From Rapana venosa (Eukaryota; Mollusca; Gastropoda; Neogastropoda; Muricidae): a stretch of DNA of 64,000 nt. The stretch lies in the NCBI GenBank assembly GCA_028751875.1, contig CM054145.1, positions 804,172-868,171 on the forward strand. The letters run 5' to 3'. Under the pieces are notes generated by a model. It ran no database searches and was not told the origin of the DNA. It saw only the letters and a list, made by a program, of their open reading frames with translations. The position numbers were made by a program, and so were the translations under genes. Of this stretch, positions 11,494 through 21,592 are shown piece after piece. Each line of letters starts with the position of its first letter. Within the stretch, counting starts at the first letter, position 1.

Positions 11494-11605
11494 GCAACAT
11501 CAGGGACTGGACCTTCCTTCACCGCTACGGTCTGCAGTACATCAGTCTGGAGGACGGGTCGGCCATGTGTGTGGGGGCCATCTCCATGCCCAGCAACCTG
11601 TCCAG
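11494..11605 (+). CDS. exon a of a putative PEP-synthase-like gene
   Basis: Open from a TTATTACAG acceptor to a GTCAGC donor. The exon begins with two bases that complete a Gly codon with exon d (31024-31133). It then encodes NIRDWTFLHRYGLQYISLED and GSAMCVGAISMPSNLS, ending with two bases of an Arg codon completed by exon b. Joined with exon d it reads RGVRDHSYGNIRDW. I recall the RDHSYG-x-RDW, LEDG and SxLxVGY pattern from the N-terminal half of invertebrate proteins named putative phosphoenolpyruvate synthase. Those carry an AttH/DUF7064-like region before PPDK_N and PEP-utiliser domains. Reading frame and phase are seen directly. The family name is from memory. The 5' end of this exon is copied many times in the array upstream. 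Confidence 0.75.
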
Positions 11606-11829
11606 GTCAGCCACGGGCTTCTGCTCATGGATGGATGGATGGATTGACTGAGCGATTGTTTTGTATCCAAGGATCTGTTCTGTCTGAATGATTGTCAGTC
11701 TCGATTGACTTGATTTACAGATCATTTGTGATGGGGAGTTTTCCTTTGGAGATCTTAGGGTCACCAATGGTGGAGAGTTTTGCGTATATGACCAGTTCCC
11801 CCCCCCCCCCCCCCCCCTGTCTCCCTCTT

Positions 11830-12155
11830 TAGGCTTCTGCATTCCAACTTGGGGAATGGATGACGTGTGTGCGTGCAGGGTTGTTGGGTTTTTTTTCAGA
11901 ATCTTGTCATCCATTCCTACTGGCATGAAATGGCCTACTCTTCTGAAAGGGGGAACGGTTTTTAATGTGTGTGTAAGATGTTCTGTGTGCATTCTCACCT
12001 GGGGCCTCAGTTTATAGTCTTATCTGAAGGACTTTGATATTGAGTCCAATTTTTTTGTCAAACTGGGAAAAAAGGTTGAGGCTGGGAATTGAACCCAGAA
12101 CGTCATAGTTTACTGGTTGGACGGGTGAACTTCTTAACCATCCTGCCACCCTCCT
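11830..12155 (-). mobile_element. tRNA-derived SINE (family A)
   Basis: Reading the minus strand from about 12152: GGTGGCAGGATGGTTAAGAA (box A-like), then a box B word GGGTTCAATTCCC. A body follows with AGACTATAAACTGAGGCCCC and a tail containing AGTAGGCCATTTCATGCC. The same body occurs at 12660-12925, 17330-17820 and 20880-21165 (minus) and at 26575-26812 (plus). Confidence 0.7.
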
Positions 12156-12334
12156 TCCTGATTGAGAGATCATGAACTGTCTCCAGGTGTCTCTCTGTTT
12201 AATGGAATGATTGTCAGTAGGGACTGATGAGATGTTTTGTGTAAATCTGTTTTGTATGAGGATTGTCACTATGCTTCATGATTGACTTGTTTTTGGATTT
12301 TTTGTTGGTCCTGTCTGAAGATTGTGATTGAAGA

Positions 12335-12612
12335 TTGTCATTGTAATAATAATAATAAATGGAATTTATATAGCGCTATATCTTGCAGAGACAATCAAAG
12401 CGCTTGCTCTCAACTCATTCTTACACAGTCATGCAACCAGTAACAATTAATAGTTCCAACAAGTCCAAATGTGCACGCATGCGCACACACACACACACAC
12501 ACACACACAGGTCACACACTCTGGCAGGGCAATAGAATCTCGGCTGTTGAAGGCAGGGAAAAGCTATGAGATGAAGCAGGAGATGAAAATCTTAGGTTTG
12601 AAATAAGTATGT
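12335..12612 (-). mobile_element. L2-like LINE 3' tail
   Basis: (AAT)n then ATGGAATTTATATAGCGC and AATCAAAGCGCTT, the reverse complement of the tail at 4040-4115 and 25215-25285. A CA repeat and the end of the L2-like coding region, much decayed, follow. Confidence 0.75.
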
Positions 12613-12659
12613 CTTGTGATTGAAGATTGTGATTGATGGATTTAATCAGGCTTTTTTTT

Positions 12660-12925
12660 TTTTCAAAGGTAATAGATTATGCTCCTGTGTGCTTTTTTGC
12701 ATCCAGTCCCCATGTGCATGCAGTATTGTCAAATTTGTCATCGGTTCTAAACACACAATGGCCTACTCCCAAAAAGCAGAACACGTTTTAACAAGTGCAC
12801 AAGATGTTTAATGAGCGCTCGCACATTAGTGGTGGTGGTGGTGGGGATGGGGGGGGCTCGGTCTGTAGTCTCATCTGAAGGACTTTGGGGGAAAGGGAGT
12901 CGGCACTGAAGTTAACTCCAGGGAA
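12660..12925 (-). mobile_element. tRNA-derived SINE (family A), partial
   Basis: Shares the words 'cacaatggcctactcc', 'gcacaagatgtt' and 'tctcatctgaaggact' with the other family A copies. The tRNA-like head is missing or decayed. Confidence 0.55.
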
Positions 12926-13320
12926 ACCCCTCTTTGTGTTCATGTGTGTGGAGTGTGGGTCTTAGTCCATTGTTTACAGTGTGTGACCAAGCCCCTGTCA
13001 GCAGGATTGAGAGAGGAGAGAGAAGGAGAGAGAGAACTCAAACTTGAACTCGAAGGATTTATTCACAAAAAGGCCATCAGCTATTACATGAAGGGGGTTG
13101 CTGAACTGCGTGGTATTTTGGTGGGGGTAAAATGCAGTAGTAATGACAAAATGTTACTGTATAACAAAAAGTTTGCTACAAAAATATGACTTAGGATAAC
13201 AATATATCTCCTATTCTGAAAGCTTTACACAAATATAAAGTAAGGCTCTGCACAACCTCAGGATGACTTGATGCCATGGTTGAACAGAGTCTAAATAAAT
13301 TAGGCTGTCTACTATATTGT

Positions 13321-13505
13321 GGACGGGATAGCTCAGTGGTCAGAGCGCTAGCTTTCCCCAGTTAAGGTTAAGCTGCATTGAGCGTGGTAACCACTTGGAT
13401 GGGTGACCGTTTCTGCACTTTGGCTTCAATAGAGTCCCCCGGTTCACCCAGCTGTAAATGCCTCACTCCCCTACGACCATATAATTTATGGGATACCTTT
13501 ACCTT
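13321..13505 (+). mobile_element. SINE with tRNA-like head and 5S rRNA-like body
   Basis: GGATAGCTCAGTGGTCAGAG is a good tRNA box A. It is followed not by a tRNA box B but by GGTTAAGCTGCATTGAGCG and ACTTGGATGGGTGACCG, which match the internal promoter half of eukaryotic 5S rRNA (GGATGGGTGACC is the C-box core). After this comes a CCCAGCTGTAAATGCC region. It is too diverged and too fused to be a real tRNA or 5S gene. Confidence 0.65.
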
Positions 13506-13719
13506 TTACTTTTATTTACAGGGGATGTAATTCTGCCTAACATCCTCTAGTACTGGACAGCACAACACAAAATGTACTTCATCCTCCGGTACTTGCTTAC
13601 ATAATGGGCATAGCAGCCTGAGGTCGTCAATATCATGATAAAGAGAGAGAGTGAGAGAGAGCGAGATTTAGTTGGGACGTATGAATCAAGAAGAGTGATA
13701 TAACAACACAGTGATATAA

Positions 13720-14724
13720 CTGTCAGTGTGTGGTTTTAGGCTGTTTTGAATGTTACAACACATTGATACACCATTACACACAGTGCTGTAACTGTCAGTG
13801 TGTGGTTTTAGGCTGTTTTGAATGTTACAACACATTGATACACCATTACACACAGTGCTGTAACTGTCAGTGTGTGGTTTTAGGCTGTTTTGAATGTTAC
13901 AACACATTGATACACCATTACACACAGTGCTGTAACTGTCATGTGTGTGGTTTTAGGCTGTTTTGAATGTTACAACACATTGATAACCATTAACAACAGT
14001 GCTGTAACTGTCAGTGGTGTGGTTTTAGGCTGTTTTGAATGTTACAACACATTGATACACCATTACACACAGTGCTGTAACTGTCAGTGTGTGGTTTTAG
14101 GCTGTTTTGAATGTTACAACACATTGATACACCATTACACACAGTGCTGTAACTGTCAGTGTGTGGTTTTAGGCTGTTTTGAATGTTACAACACATTGAT
14201 ACACCATTACACACAGTGCTGTAACTGTCAGTGTGTGGTTTTAGGCTGTTTTGAATGTTACAACACATTGATACACCATTACACACAGTGCTGTAACTGT
14301 CAGTGTGTGGTTTTAGGCTGTTTTGAATGTTACAACACATTGATACACCATTACACACAGTGCTGTAACTGTCAGTGTGTGGTTTTAGGCTGTTTTGTAT
14401 GTCACAACACAGTGATACACTAACACACACACAGTGCTGTAACTGTCAGTGTATGGTTTCAGGCTGTTTTGTATGTTACAACACAGTGATACACCAACAC
14501 ACACACAGTGCTGTAACTGTCAGTGTGTGTATTGTTTCAGGCTGTTTTGTATGTCACAACACATTGACACACCATTACACACAGTGCTGTAACTGCCAGT
14601 GTGTGTCTTGTTCCAGGCTGTTTTGTATGTCACAACACAGTGATACAACACCACAGTGATACAACAACACATTGACACACCAACACACACAGTGCTGTAA
14701 CTGTCAGTGTGTGTGTTGTTGCAG
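13720..14724 (+). repeat. 77-bp minisatellite containing the exon-b acceptor
   Basis: About twelve units of CAGTGTGTGGTTTTAG|GCTG followed by TTTTGAATGTTACAACACAT, TGATACACCATTACACACAG and TGCTGTAACTGT. The last unit keeps the same lead-in (ctgtaactgtcagtgtgtgt) and passes through TTGTTGCAG into exon b at 14725, whose first bases are also GCTG. Each unit thus repeats a 3' splice site. Confidence 0.95.
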
Positions 14725-14852
14725 GCTGACGGTGGGCTACGTGTTCCACCCTGACGGCAGCATGGACAGCGTGTCATCCTCACAGTTTGAACTGTACGAG
14801 CACGGGGAGGACGGCAGACCCCCACCCCACCTGGCCTTCACCTTCACTGCAG
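14725..14852 (+). CDS. exon b of the putative PEP-synthase-like gene
   Basis: Acceptor TTGTTGCAG, donor GTGAGT. The first base completes the Arg codon left by exon a. The exon then encodes LTVGYVFHPDGSMDSVSS, QFELYEHGEDGRPPP and HLAFTFTA, and leaves one base for the Gly codon of exon c. VGYV-HPDG and HGE-G-PP are the features I associate with the same invertebrate family. The exon is bracketed by arrays: the acceptor lies in the 77-bp repeat, and the donor region is copied in the array downstream. No stop or frameshift is present. Confidence 0.75.
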
Positions 14853-15387
14853 GTGAGTCTCTCTCTTACAACTCTGACAGGACAGGTGGCAGTGGCATGT
14901 ACAGTGCTGTACAGTACAGGACTAATGTGGAGAGGTGAGGTCACTGACAGGCGGCAGTGGTATGTACAGTGCAGTACAGTACAGTGCAGTACAGGACTAA
15001 TGTGGAGAGGTGAGGTCACTGACAGGTGGCTTTGGCATGGTACAGCACAGTGCAGTACAGGACTAATGTGGAGAGGTGAGGTCACTGACAGGTGGCAGTG
15101 GTATGGTACAGTACAGTACAGTACAGGACTAATGTGGAGAGGTGAGGTCACTGACAGGTGGCAGTGGCATGGTACAGTACAGTACAGTACAGTACAGGAC
15201 TAATGTGGAGAGGTGAGGTCACTGACAGGTGGCAGTGGCATGGTACAGTACAGTACAGTACAGGACTAATGTGGAGAGGTGAGGTCACTGACAGGTGGCA
15301 GTGGCATGGTACAGTACAGTACAGGACTAATGTGGAGAGGTGAGGTCACTGACAGGTGGCAGTGGTGTGGTACAGTGCAGTACAGTA
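14853..15387 (+). repeat. ~60-70-bp minisatellite copied from the exon-b donor
   Basis: The true junction reads GCAG|GTGAGTCT..CTGACAGG. The array unit reads GAG|AGGTGAGGTCACTGACAGG followed by TGGCAGTGGCATGG, (TACAG)n and GACTAATGTGG. About seven units are visible. The donor-like AGGTGAG and the CTGACAGG word align with the real donor, so the unit appears derived from it. The array is interrupted by the transposon at 15388. Confidence 0.85.
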
Positions 15388-16054
15388 CAGTGTTGATTCT
15401 AGAATGCGCCCTTGCGGGATTCCTGCATTTTTAGAAAAATTGCCGCAAAACGATGTGGCCCTAACGGACGCCAAAAAAATCCTGGACTGCACGTTTTTGA
15501 ACAAACAGTGCACCATTGCAACTGCCGTTTTTTATAATCACTAAAATTATACTTCCCCCAAAGTTCTCCGATGATGCTTCTGGTTGGCTAAGTGCCTCAT
15601 TTTTGACCAATCACAGAAACTGTAGTTCGTCCTTGTCAGTTCTGCGGCGTCATTACGCTGGTAGGCTACCCTAGCTACCCCAGCGGTGACAAGATTTTCT
15701 GATTAGTGCCCACAAGCCATCTTCATAACAAAGCCAGCTCGTCCTGCTCTGTTGTCCTCTTTGTTTACGTCATCTTCCAAGAAGCCCTCTACTCCAGAAA
15801 TAAGTGAGGTGATTAGGACAGAGATCGTTGGTAGATCTGGCGAGACAAGTAGCCCTGGCTTGAGAACAGTGAACATGGCATGTGGAAGGCTATGTGTGGG
15901 CTGTGTATCAAACTTGGAAAGAAGGATGCCTTCACTGAAGGAGATTGCGCTAATACAGAACAGCACTTAAAGCATCATGCTAAAACACTGCCGATCACCA
16001 TGAGGCTGTACTGTACCAGATGAAAATCTTCAGATTGACTTCCCTCAGTCAGGC

Positions 16055-16134
<80 letters not shown>

Positions 16135-16363
16135 GTGTACAATCTTGGGGTGGGAAGAAAACAAGACTTTTTGATATTGGCTTTAACTTATGTTGATCTC
16201 TGTGAATGTGGAAATACAAATTTGATCTCTCTCTCTCTCTCTCCAAAAAAATCTGTCTGTCTATCTGTCTCTCTCTCTCAGAGTATCATCTAGGCAAGAA
16301 AAAAAATCTTTGATATTGGCTTTTACATCTAGTTTCATCTCGATCTATCTCCCCAACTCCCCA

Positions 16364-16500
16364 AAAGGGTGGCGCTGCTCTTGTGGCGACACGCTCTCCC
16401 CGGGGAGAGCAGCCCGAATTTCACGCAGAGAAATCTCGTGACTTAAAGTGGTATAAAAAATTTAATTAAAAAAAAAATAATAATAATAATTAAAAAACCT
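16364..16500 (+). mobile_element. SINE fragment, MetaSINE-like
   Basis: GGGTGGCGCTGCTCTTGTGG and CTCTCCCCGGGGAGAGCAGC are followed by CCGAATTTCACGCAGAGAAA, a short body and (AAT)n. It is the reverse complement of part of the fuller element at 37805-38292. Confidence 0.65.
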
Positions 16501-16694
16501 CTGGAAATACAAATTTGACTTTGACACCCCCTTCCCTCTCTCCCTCTCTCTCCTGTGTCACAAGTGACAGATTTAACTGCAACACTTAAGGTGAATATTT
16601 AATCCTTTCTGCTTACGTATCGGCCTGTTTGTGTTGTTTCTCTTCCTTGAAAAAATAGCGGACACTAATAGTAGCAAGATACTGTAAGCAAATA

Positions 16695-16989
16695 GGAGGC
16701 ACCGTGGTCGAGTGGTTTAGGTGGTCAACTCGTGATCCAGAGGTCGCGGGTTCGATCCCCGCTCGGCTCGGTGTTGTGTCCTTGGGAAAGACACTTTACT
16801 CCTATTTTCCTCACTCCACCCAGGTGTACAAGTGGGTACCAGCTCTGCTGGGGAAGTATCTGGCGACAGACTAGCGTCCTGTCACAGGGGTGGTGAAAAA
16901 CCTTCAGTTCGCTTAACGCTACAGAAACCGGGATAAGCTCCGGCTCTATGGGCCTTCTGGCTCGAAAGAACATACTTTTTTTCTACTTT
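16695..16989 (+). mobile_element. tRNA-derived SINE (family B) with 14-bp target duplication
   Basis: Begins GGAGGCACCGTGGTCGAGTG, with box A-like TGGTCGAGTGGTTTAGG and box B GGTTCGATCCC. The body ends ..CTCGAAAGAACATAC(T)n. ACTGTAAGCAAATA flanks it on both sides (16681-16694 and 16990-17003). The unoccupied site exists at about 10338. Other copies are at 39011-39294 (+) and 23460-23749 (-). Confidence 0.9.
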
Positions 16990-17329
16990 ACTGTAAGCAA
17001 ATATCACTTGTCCCCTTTTGTATGAAGGGGGGGGGGAGGGGCCTTGCGCCCCTTAATTTGAAATCCCAGAATCAACACTGCAGTACAGGCCATGTAGAGA
17101 GGTGAGGTCAGTGTGGAAGGTGGCAGATCCAGGTGTCATGTGCTAACATACACAGCACAGTTTGTGCACACAGTGAAAGCCCTTCCACCTTTGTAGGCCA
17201 GAAAGCCAACAGTTGCCAGTAGCAGCAGTGATATAATACCTCAGTTAACCAGCATGCTCACAGACAAGGGAGAGGGATTGATTGGCCCACCCAGCTGTAT
17301 CTGTTTTGTTGTTTTCAATTCTTTTATAT

Positions 17330-17822
17330 CGAGGATAACGGAAGAAGCACTCATGTGCTTTTTTCCATCAGTCCCTGTGTGTATGCAGCAGTTTTGTACA
17401 TTTTGTCATCTGTTACCACCGACACCCAAGAGCCTACTCTTCTCAAACGTGGAACTGGTTTTAGCATATGCACAAGATGTTCTGCATGTGTTCACATACA
17501 GGACCTCAGTTAATAGTCTCAGGCACAAGGCACAAACCCAGCATAGCTCAGTCAAGGGCCCAGTGCTAAAATTAGCCCCTTCCTTTTACCAAGTCCAAGT
17601 GTGTCCAGTTTCTGCTATGATAATTAGCACTAGCTGGGATGGAATGGATAGCGGCTGAGAGAAGCTGAAAGTGGGGAAACTGACAGCTGTGTTGGAGGGG
17701 AGTGGAGTCAGCACTGATGTTAACTACAGGGGCAAATCCCCTTGAATAAGATTCAAACCCGGTCAGCAGATCACGAATGCAGTGTGCATTGCTCTAACCA
17801 CCAGGCTATCTGGTCCTGTGTG
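17330..17822 (-). mobile_element. tRNA-derived SINE (family A)
   Basis: Minus-strand head from 17822: GGACCAGATAGCCTGGTGGT TAGAGC (box A-like) and GGGTTTGAATC (box B-like). The family A body continues to about 17330. Words shared with the other copies are 'gatgttctgcatgtgttcac' and 'gagcctactcttctc'. Confidence 0.65.
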
Positions 17823-18061
17823 AAGCCAAACACACTGCCAGAAGTCAGCGTGTGCAGTGCAACAGCACAGGACCTTGGGGAACGAAGCAACAAGGCCAGC
17901 TCTGTGTCTGTTTCTGGTGCCACTGGGCTCTTTTTCTCTTCCTTTTTTATGGGTTTTTTGTAAATAGTGTTTGACATCTCTTTTCTTTTGTGCCTGATGT
18001 TTTTCTCTTTCTCTTTTTAAAAATATTTTTAAAAGGATCTGTTTTCATCCTTTGTAAGATG

Positions 18062-18062
<1 letters not shown>

Positions 18063-18114
<52 letters not shown>

Positions 18115-18350
18115 CTCCTCTCTCTCTCACACACACACACAAACACACACACAGAGTAAAAGAGCAAACAAGCAAAAACTGCACACACACACAGATACCA
18201 TAGATTAGGTTTTTTATTCTATGTCTGCATATACATTATCTTTTTTTTTCTCGCTTTTTTTTCTTTAGATAGATGGCTTGATGAAAAAAAGCAAATGCAC
18301 TGCTTATTCAATGTACCATCTGAAAATAAAAGTTTGACTTTGACTTTGAC
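18063..18350 (+). repeat. (CT)n/(CA)n tract and retroelement tail with (GACTTT)n
   Basis: After the CT and CA runs, 18205-18345 reads GATGGCTTGATGAAAAAAAG, AATGCACTGCTTATTCAATG and AATAAAAG, ending in (TTTGAC)n. The same block is inverted at 21265-21430. An AATAAA-type signal followed by a hexamer tail suggests a retroelement 3' end. Confidence 0.6.
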
Positions 18351-18384
18351 ACAAACACACACACACACGCACACACACAAAATT

Positions 18385-18660
18385 GCTGAAAAAAGCTTCT
18401 TGGAACCGTGTTAACAGCCAACGAAAGTATTCTTTACGTGGACATTCATTAAGTGTCAGAGTGTGTCATTTTCATAACAGACTGGTGGGAAGTATGATCT
18501 ACAGGTTCAGATTGGATGCATTTAGGACTAAATTTTGTACACAGATAACTTGTCTGTGTGGTTCTGACTTATCACCTAAGCATGTCATTCTTCATTGCGA
18601 ACTACTTCGACCATATTTTTCTGGTACAGTCGTAGATAAGATATCAAATATGTGATTTGA
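18385..18660 (+). mobile_element. RNase H-type LINE C-terminal fragment
   Basis: Open frame of 90 codons with YRFRLDAFRTKFCTQITCLC and SPKHVILHCELLRPYF, the same C-x-C...H...C tail as at 5067 and 6965. It starts directly after a CA repeat. Confidence 0.7.
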
Positions 18661-18754
18661 ACAATTATTGGCCGATAATGTGATTATGTTGGAGATAGTT
18701 AGTTGTTTAGTTAGAAGCCCTGTTGGCAAACTTTTGTAATTGTTCTTGCTGTTT

Positions 18755-18943
18755 CAATGCCTGCCCCCCCCCACCCCCCCCCCCCCCCCCCCCCCCCCCA
18801 CCTCTTCATCCCCATCCCTCCCATAATTTCTTTGTATTTTTTTTTTTTTTATCTCATGCACAGACACTAATAGGTACACACACATACACACACAAACACA
18901 CACACACGCTCACACACATGCACACACACACACACACACACAT
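18755..18943. repeat. poly-C, poly-T and (CA)n tracts
   Basis: A C run at about 18764-18800, a T run near 18840 and a CA field to 18943. Confidence 0.95.
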
Positions 18944-19139
18944 TCTCTATAATTCAGTTTTTGCAGGCCATATGGCCCATAGGAACAACAGTTAATCATA
19001 TACTTTCATGTAAGGTGAACATCCTTACTTCTGATATCTAAACATTTAGTAAGAAATAATCCAACTTTAAACATCAAACTAGGTTTAGTGTTCATACAAA
19101 GAAGCTGCAATTCTCTATATATTGTAACACTTTATCTTT

Positions 19140-19190
19140 GGTCTAATATCACCTTTAGTGAACGGACGTTAAATTAAAGAAAGAACACAA
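19140..19190 (+). repeat. conserved tail motif
   Basis: GTCTAATATCACCTTTAGTG and GGACGTTAAATTAAAGAA match the motif at 8348. Between 18960 and 19250 nothing else is recognisable. Confidence 0.55.
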
Positions 19191-19249
19191 AATTTAAAAT
19201 CTGAAAAATTTTCTTGGGGAGAATATTTCAATATTTACAGCAGAACTTG

Positions 19250-19960
19250 TATATATTAATGGCACTTAATTTTTTAATTGATTTTCCAAGAGCTTTTTTT
19301 CAAATTCTTTTTTGGTGTTGATTCAGAATCAGTAATTCAAGCCATCAGCTCTATGCAAACAAAAGTTAGATCTGAACTTGTAATAGAGATTTGTCATTTC
19401 ATTCATCTCCTCACCTTAAAAGGCACAGATATAACTTTTTGTTGGATTCCATCTCACTGTGGTGTATATCACAATGAAAAGGTTTCAAGACCTTTTAGCA
19501 AAGAAAGAGGCCAAACAATTAACAGACGTGGCAACATTAAAACTCCACTTGTCACTACATCAATCAATGTTATCAAATCGTGCAAAAAGTACAGGAAAAG
19601 TTATTCCAGTGTGAAAAAAAGAGACTTGGTTGTCTAAATGTATATGAAGAGATGGTAAAATATGAGCGTTTTGTTAAAATATATGAAACCGATTTTTATC
19701 ATGTAAAACAAATTGTTTCTCTGGCTTGTAGATGGGAATTGAATTGTTTTAAGACAAAATATGTTGAACATGTTTCATGCATATGTGGCCATAGTATAAC
19801 TTTGGATCCTATATTGATATGCAGTATGCTGAAAAGTTACATACCTGTTCCTACCTCAGCATCGTCATCAGCTATATTCAGTGATCTTTTACTGAAGTAT
19901 AATTTTTTCAAATCATTATTGCATAGTCCAATTGGTTCATTGTTATGATTATTATGGACT
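19250..19960 (+). mobile_element. RNase H-bearing LINE fragment
   Basis: Two overlapping frames. The first gives FGVDSESVIQAISSM, ELVIEICHFI and GTDITFCWIPSHCGVYHNEK, the D-S and SHCG-x-x-x-NE features of a LINE RNase H domain. The second gives a helical segment ending CICGHSITLDPILICSML, the C-terminal cysteine motif. The frameshift near 19600 and lack of an RT domain show a 5' truncated, decayed copy. Confidence 0.8.
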
Positions 19961-20079
19961 TTAAAGACATTATCCTTCTGCGGTTTAGATTTTGTCTCGT
20001 TGGTTACGGTTACACATAGTTTTATTGTTCATTCGTTGGATTCTGTTAGAAATTGGGATTTTTATTATTCTGTACTCAA

Positions 20080-20545
20080 GAATTTACGCATGTGAGGCAT
20101 GGATACTGAACGCAGACCTACAAAGGAGAATCCAAGCAGTAGAAATGAGATGCCTCAGAAGGCTCCTTGGCATCTCATACAAGGACCATGTCACCAACAA
20201 TGAAGTCTGCAGAATGATCACTCAACAAGTGCGGGACTATGAAGACCTACTGACCATGGCAAAAAAGAGGAAACTCAGATGGTATGGGCACGTAACACGC
20301 TCAGAAGGACTTGCAAAGACCATCCTGCAAGGAACAGTCCAGGGGAAGAGAAGACGGGGCAGACAGAGGAGAAAGTGGGCCGACGACATCCGTGATTGGA
20401 CAGGGGAGGACTTCAGTGTCACCCAGGCACTCGCCCACGACCGTGCTAAGTGGAGCCAGCTGGTCCACCGTCGTCCACCATGCAGCGCCCCCACGACCCT
20501 GGCGGGTTACGGGACCAGTAACAGTAACTCAAAAATTATTTGTAT
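20080..20545 (+). mobile_element. RTE-like LINE 3' end
   Basis: Open frame reading YACEAWILNADLQRRIQAVE, MRCLRRLLGISYKDHVTN, KKRKLRWYGHVTRSEGL, TILQGTVQGKRRRGRQ and DIRDWTG. This C-terminal signature is very common in invertebrate RTE-type LINEs. It is truncated 5' at about 20080. Related copies are at 26813-29315 (-), 36050-36500 (+) and 53055-53425 (-). Confidence 0.85.
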
Positions 20546-20879
20546 TTACATTTTCTTAAAGTTCTGTGTATATTTAAATAATGCATTAATCCCCTACCCT
20601 ACTTCCAGAATTCCTCCCCTCCACTTTCTTTTTTTTCTTTTTTTTAATGAGTCTAATATCACATTTTGTGAAGAGACGTAAAATGAAACCAAACAAACAC
20701 ACACGCAACCAAACTGTCACTCATACTCAACTTCTAGCATTCTCCCCCCCTGCCCAATTGTATGTGAGCATTACATGAATGCTTTGATTTTTTTAAACAA
20801 ATTCAATGGCTAGAGCTCTGAGGTTCACCAGTGGAGAGATTTGGTATAATTATATATGTATGTGTGTGATTTGTTTTTG

Positions 20880-21165
20880 CCCAGCACTTAGGTAGCCACA
20901 TTCTGACTTTGGGAGTGATGTCTATCCTGACACCTGTGTGCATGCATGTTTCAAATGTTGTCATCTGTTTCTATTGGGCCACAATGGCCTACTCTTTAGA
21001 AAGGCAGAACGAGTTTTAACGCGCACAAGATGTTCTGCATTCGTTTGCATACAGGACCTCAGTTTTCGTCTCATCCGAAAATTCCCCTGAACTGGTGCCG
21101 TGGTACTGCCTCAAACCAGGTCGTCAGGTCACAAGTTCAATGCTCAAACCACTAGACTGCCCCCC
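20880..21165 (-). mobile_element. tRNA-derived SINE (family A)
   Basis: Minus strand: GGGCAGTCTAGTGGTTTGAG (box A-like) and the family A body through 'gatgttctgcattcg' and 'caatggcctactct'. Box B is decayed. Confidence 0.6.
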
Positions 21166-21264
21166 TTTCCCCCAACTTGGATTTGCTGTTATTGCTCTTG
21201 TGTCTGCAGATGTAGACATTTGTATTCAGTGTTACCAGTGTGCATGTGATCATGACAGTGTGTC

Positions 21265-21430
21265 AAAGTCAAACTTTTATCAAAGTCAAACTTTTATTTT
21301 CAGATGGTACATTGAATAAGCAGTGCATTTGCTTTTTTTCATCAAGCCATCTATCTAAAGAAAAAAAAAGAGAAAAAAAGATAATGTATATGCAGACAGA
21401 ATAGAAAACCTAATCAATGATAAACCGTAC
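21265..21430 (-). repeat. retroelement tail with (GACTTT)n, inverted copy
   Basis: Reverse complement of 18205-18345, with GTCAAAGTCAAACTTTTAT repeated twice at its tail end. Confidence 0.6.
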
Positions 21431-21592
21431 AAATCAAACAAGAAAAGACAATAACATGTATGTGTGTGTCTTCAATTTTATGTCTGTTCACTTAGTGATA
21501 TTAGATGACGTGTGTGTGTGTGTGTGTGAGAGAGAGAGGGAGAGAGAGAGGACCGAAGTCTGATGATGGCCTGTGTGTGTGTGTGTGTGCAG

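Larger units (their letters stand above)
15388..17080. mobile_element. DNA transposon, TIR CAGTGTTGATTCT, copy 2
   Basis: Starts CAGTGTTGATTCTAGAATGC and ends AGAATCAACACTG, with the same head and interior as copy 1. It is inserted in the exon-b donor array between runs of CAGTA, so the target duplication cannot be read. It hosts a truncated SINE (16364-16500) and a complete tRNA-SINE (16695-16989). The matching empty position inside copy 1 is near 10340. Confidence 0.75.

Noticed and set aside
10475..11651. Many overlapping open frames of about 76 codons
   Set aside because: Frames of the exon-a minisatellite. Each merely repeats the array.
13355..13410. 5S rRNA gene
   Set aside because: Only the internal promoter half is similar, and it is fused to a tRNA-like head.
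13941..14423. Cysteine-rich 160-codon frame resembling a zinc-finger repeat
   Set aside because: Translation of the 77-bp array. Cysteines come from TGT in the repeat.
13720..14700. CRISPR-like regular repeats
   Set aside because: Head-to-tail minisatellite with no unique spacers, in eukaryotic DNA.
16695..16770. tRNA gene
   Set aside because: Box A and B words are present, but the cloverleaf is not maintained and the unit is part of a 290-bp SINE with target duplications. The same applies to 26575, 13321 and 39011.
17254..17658. 134-codon frame as a gene
   Set aside because: Antisense to a family A SINE and without exon signals or composition.
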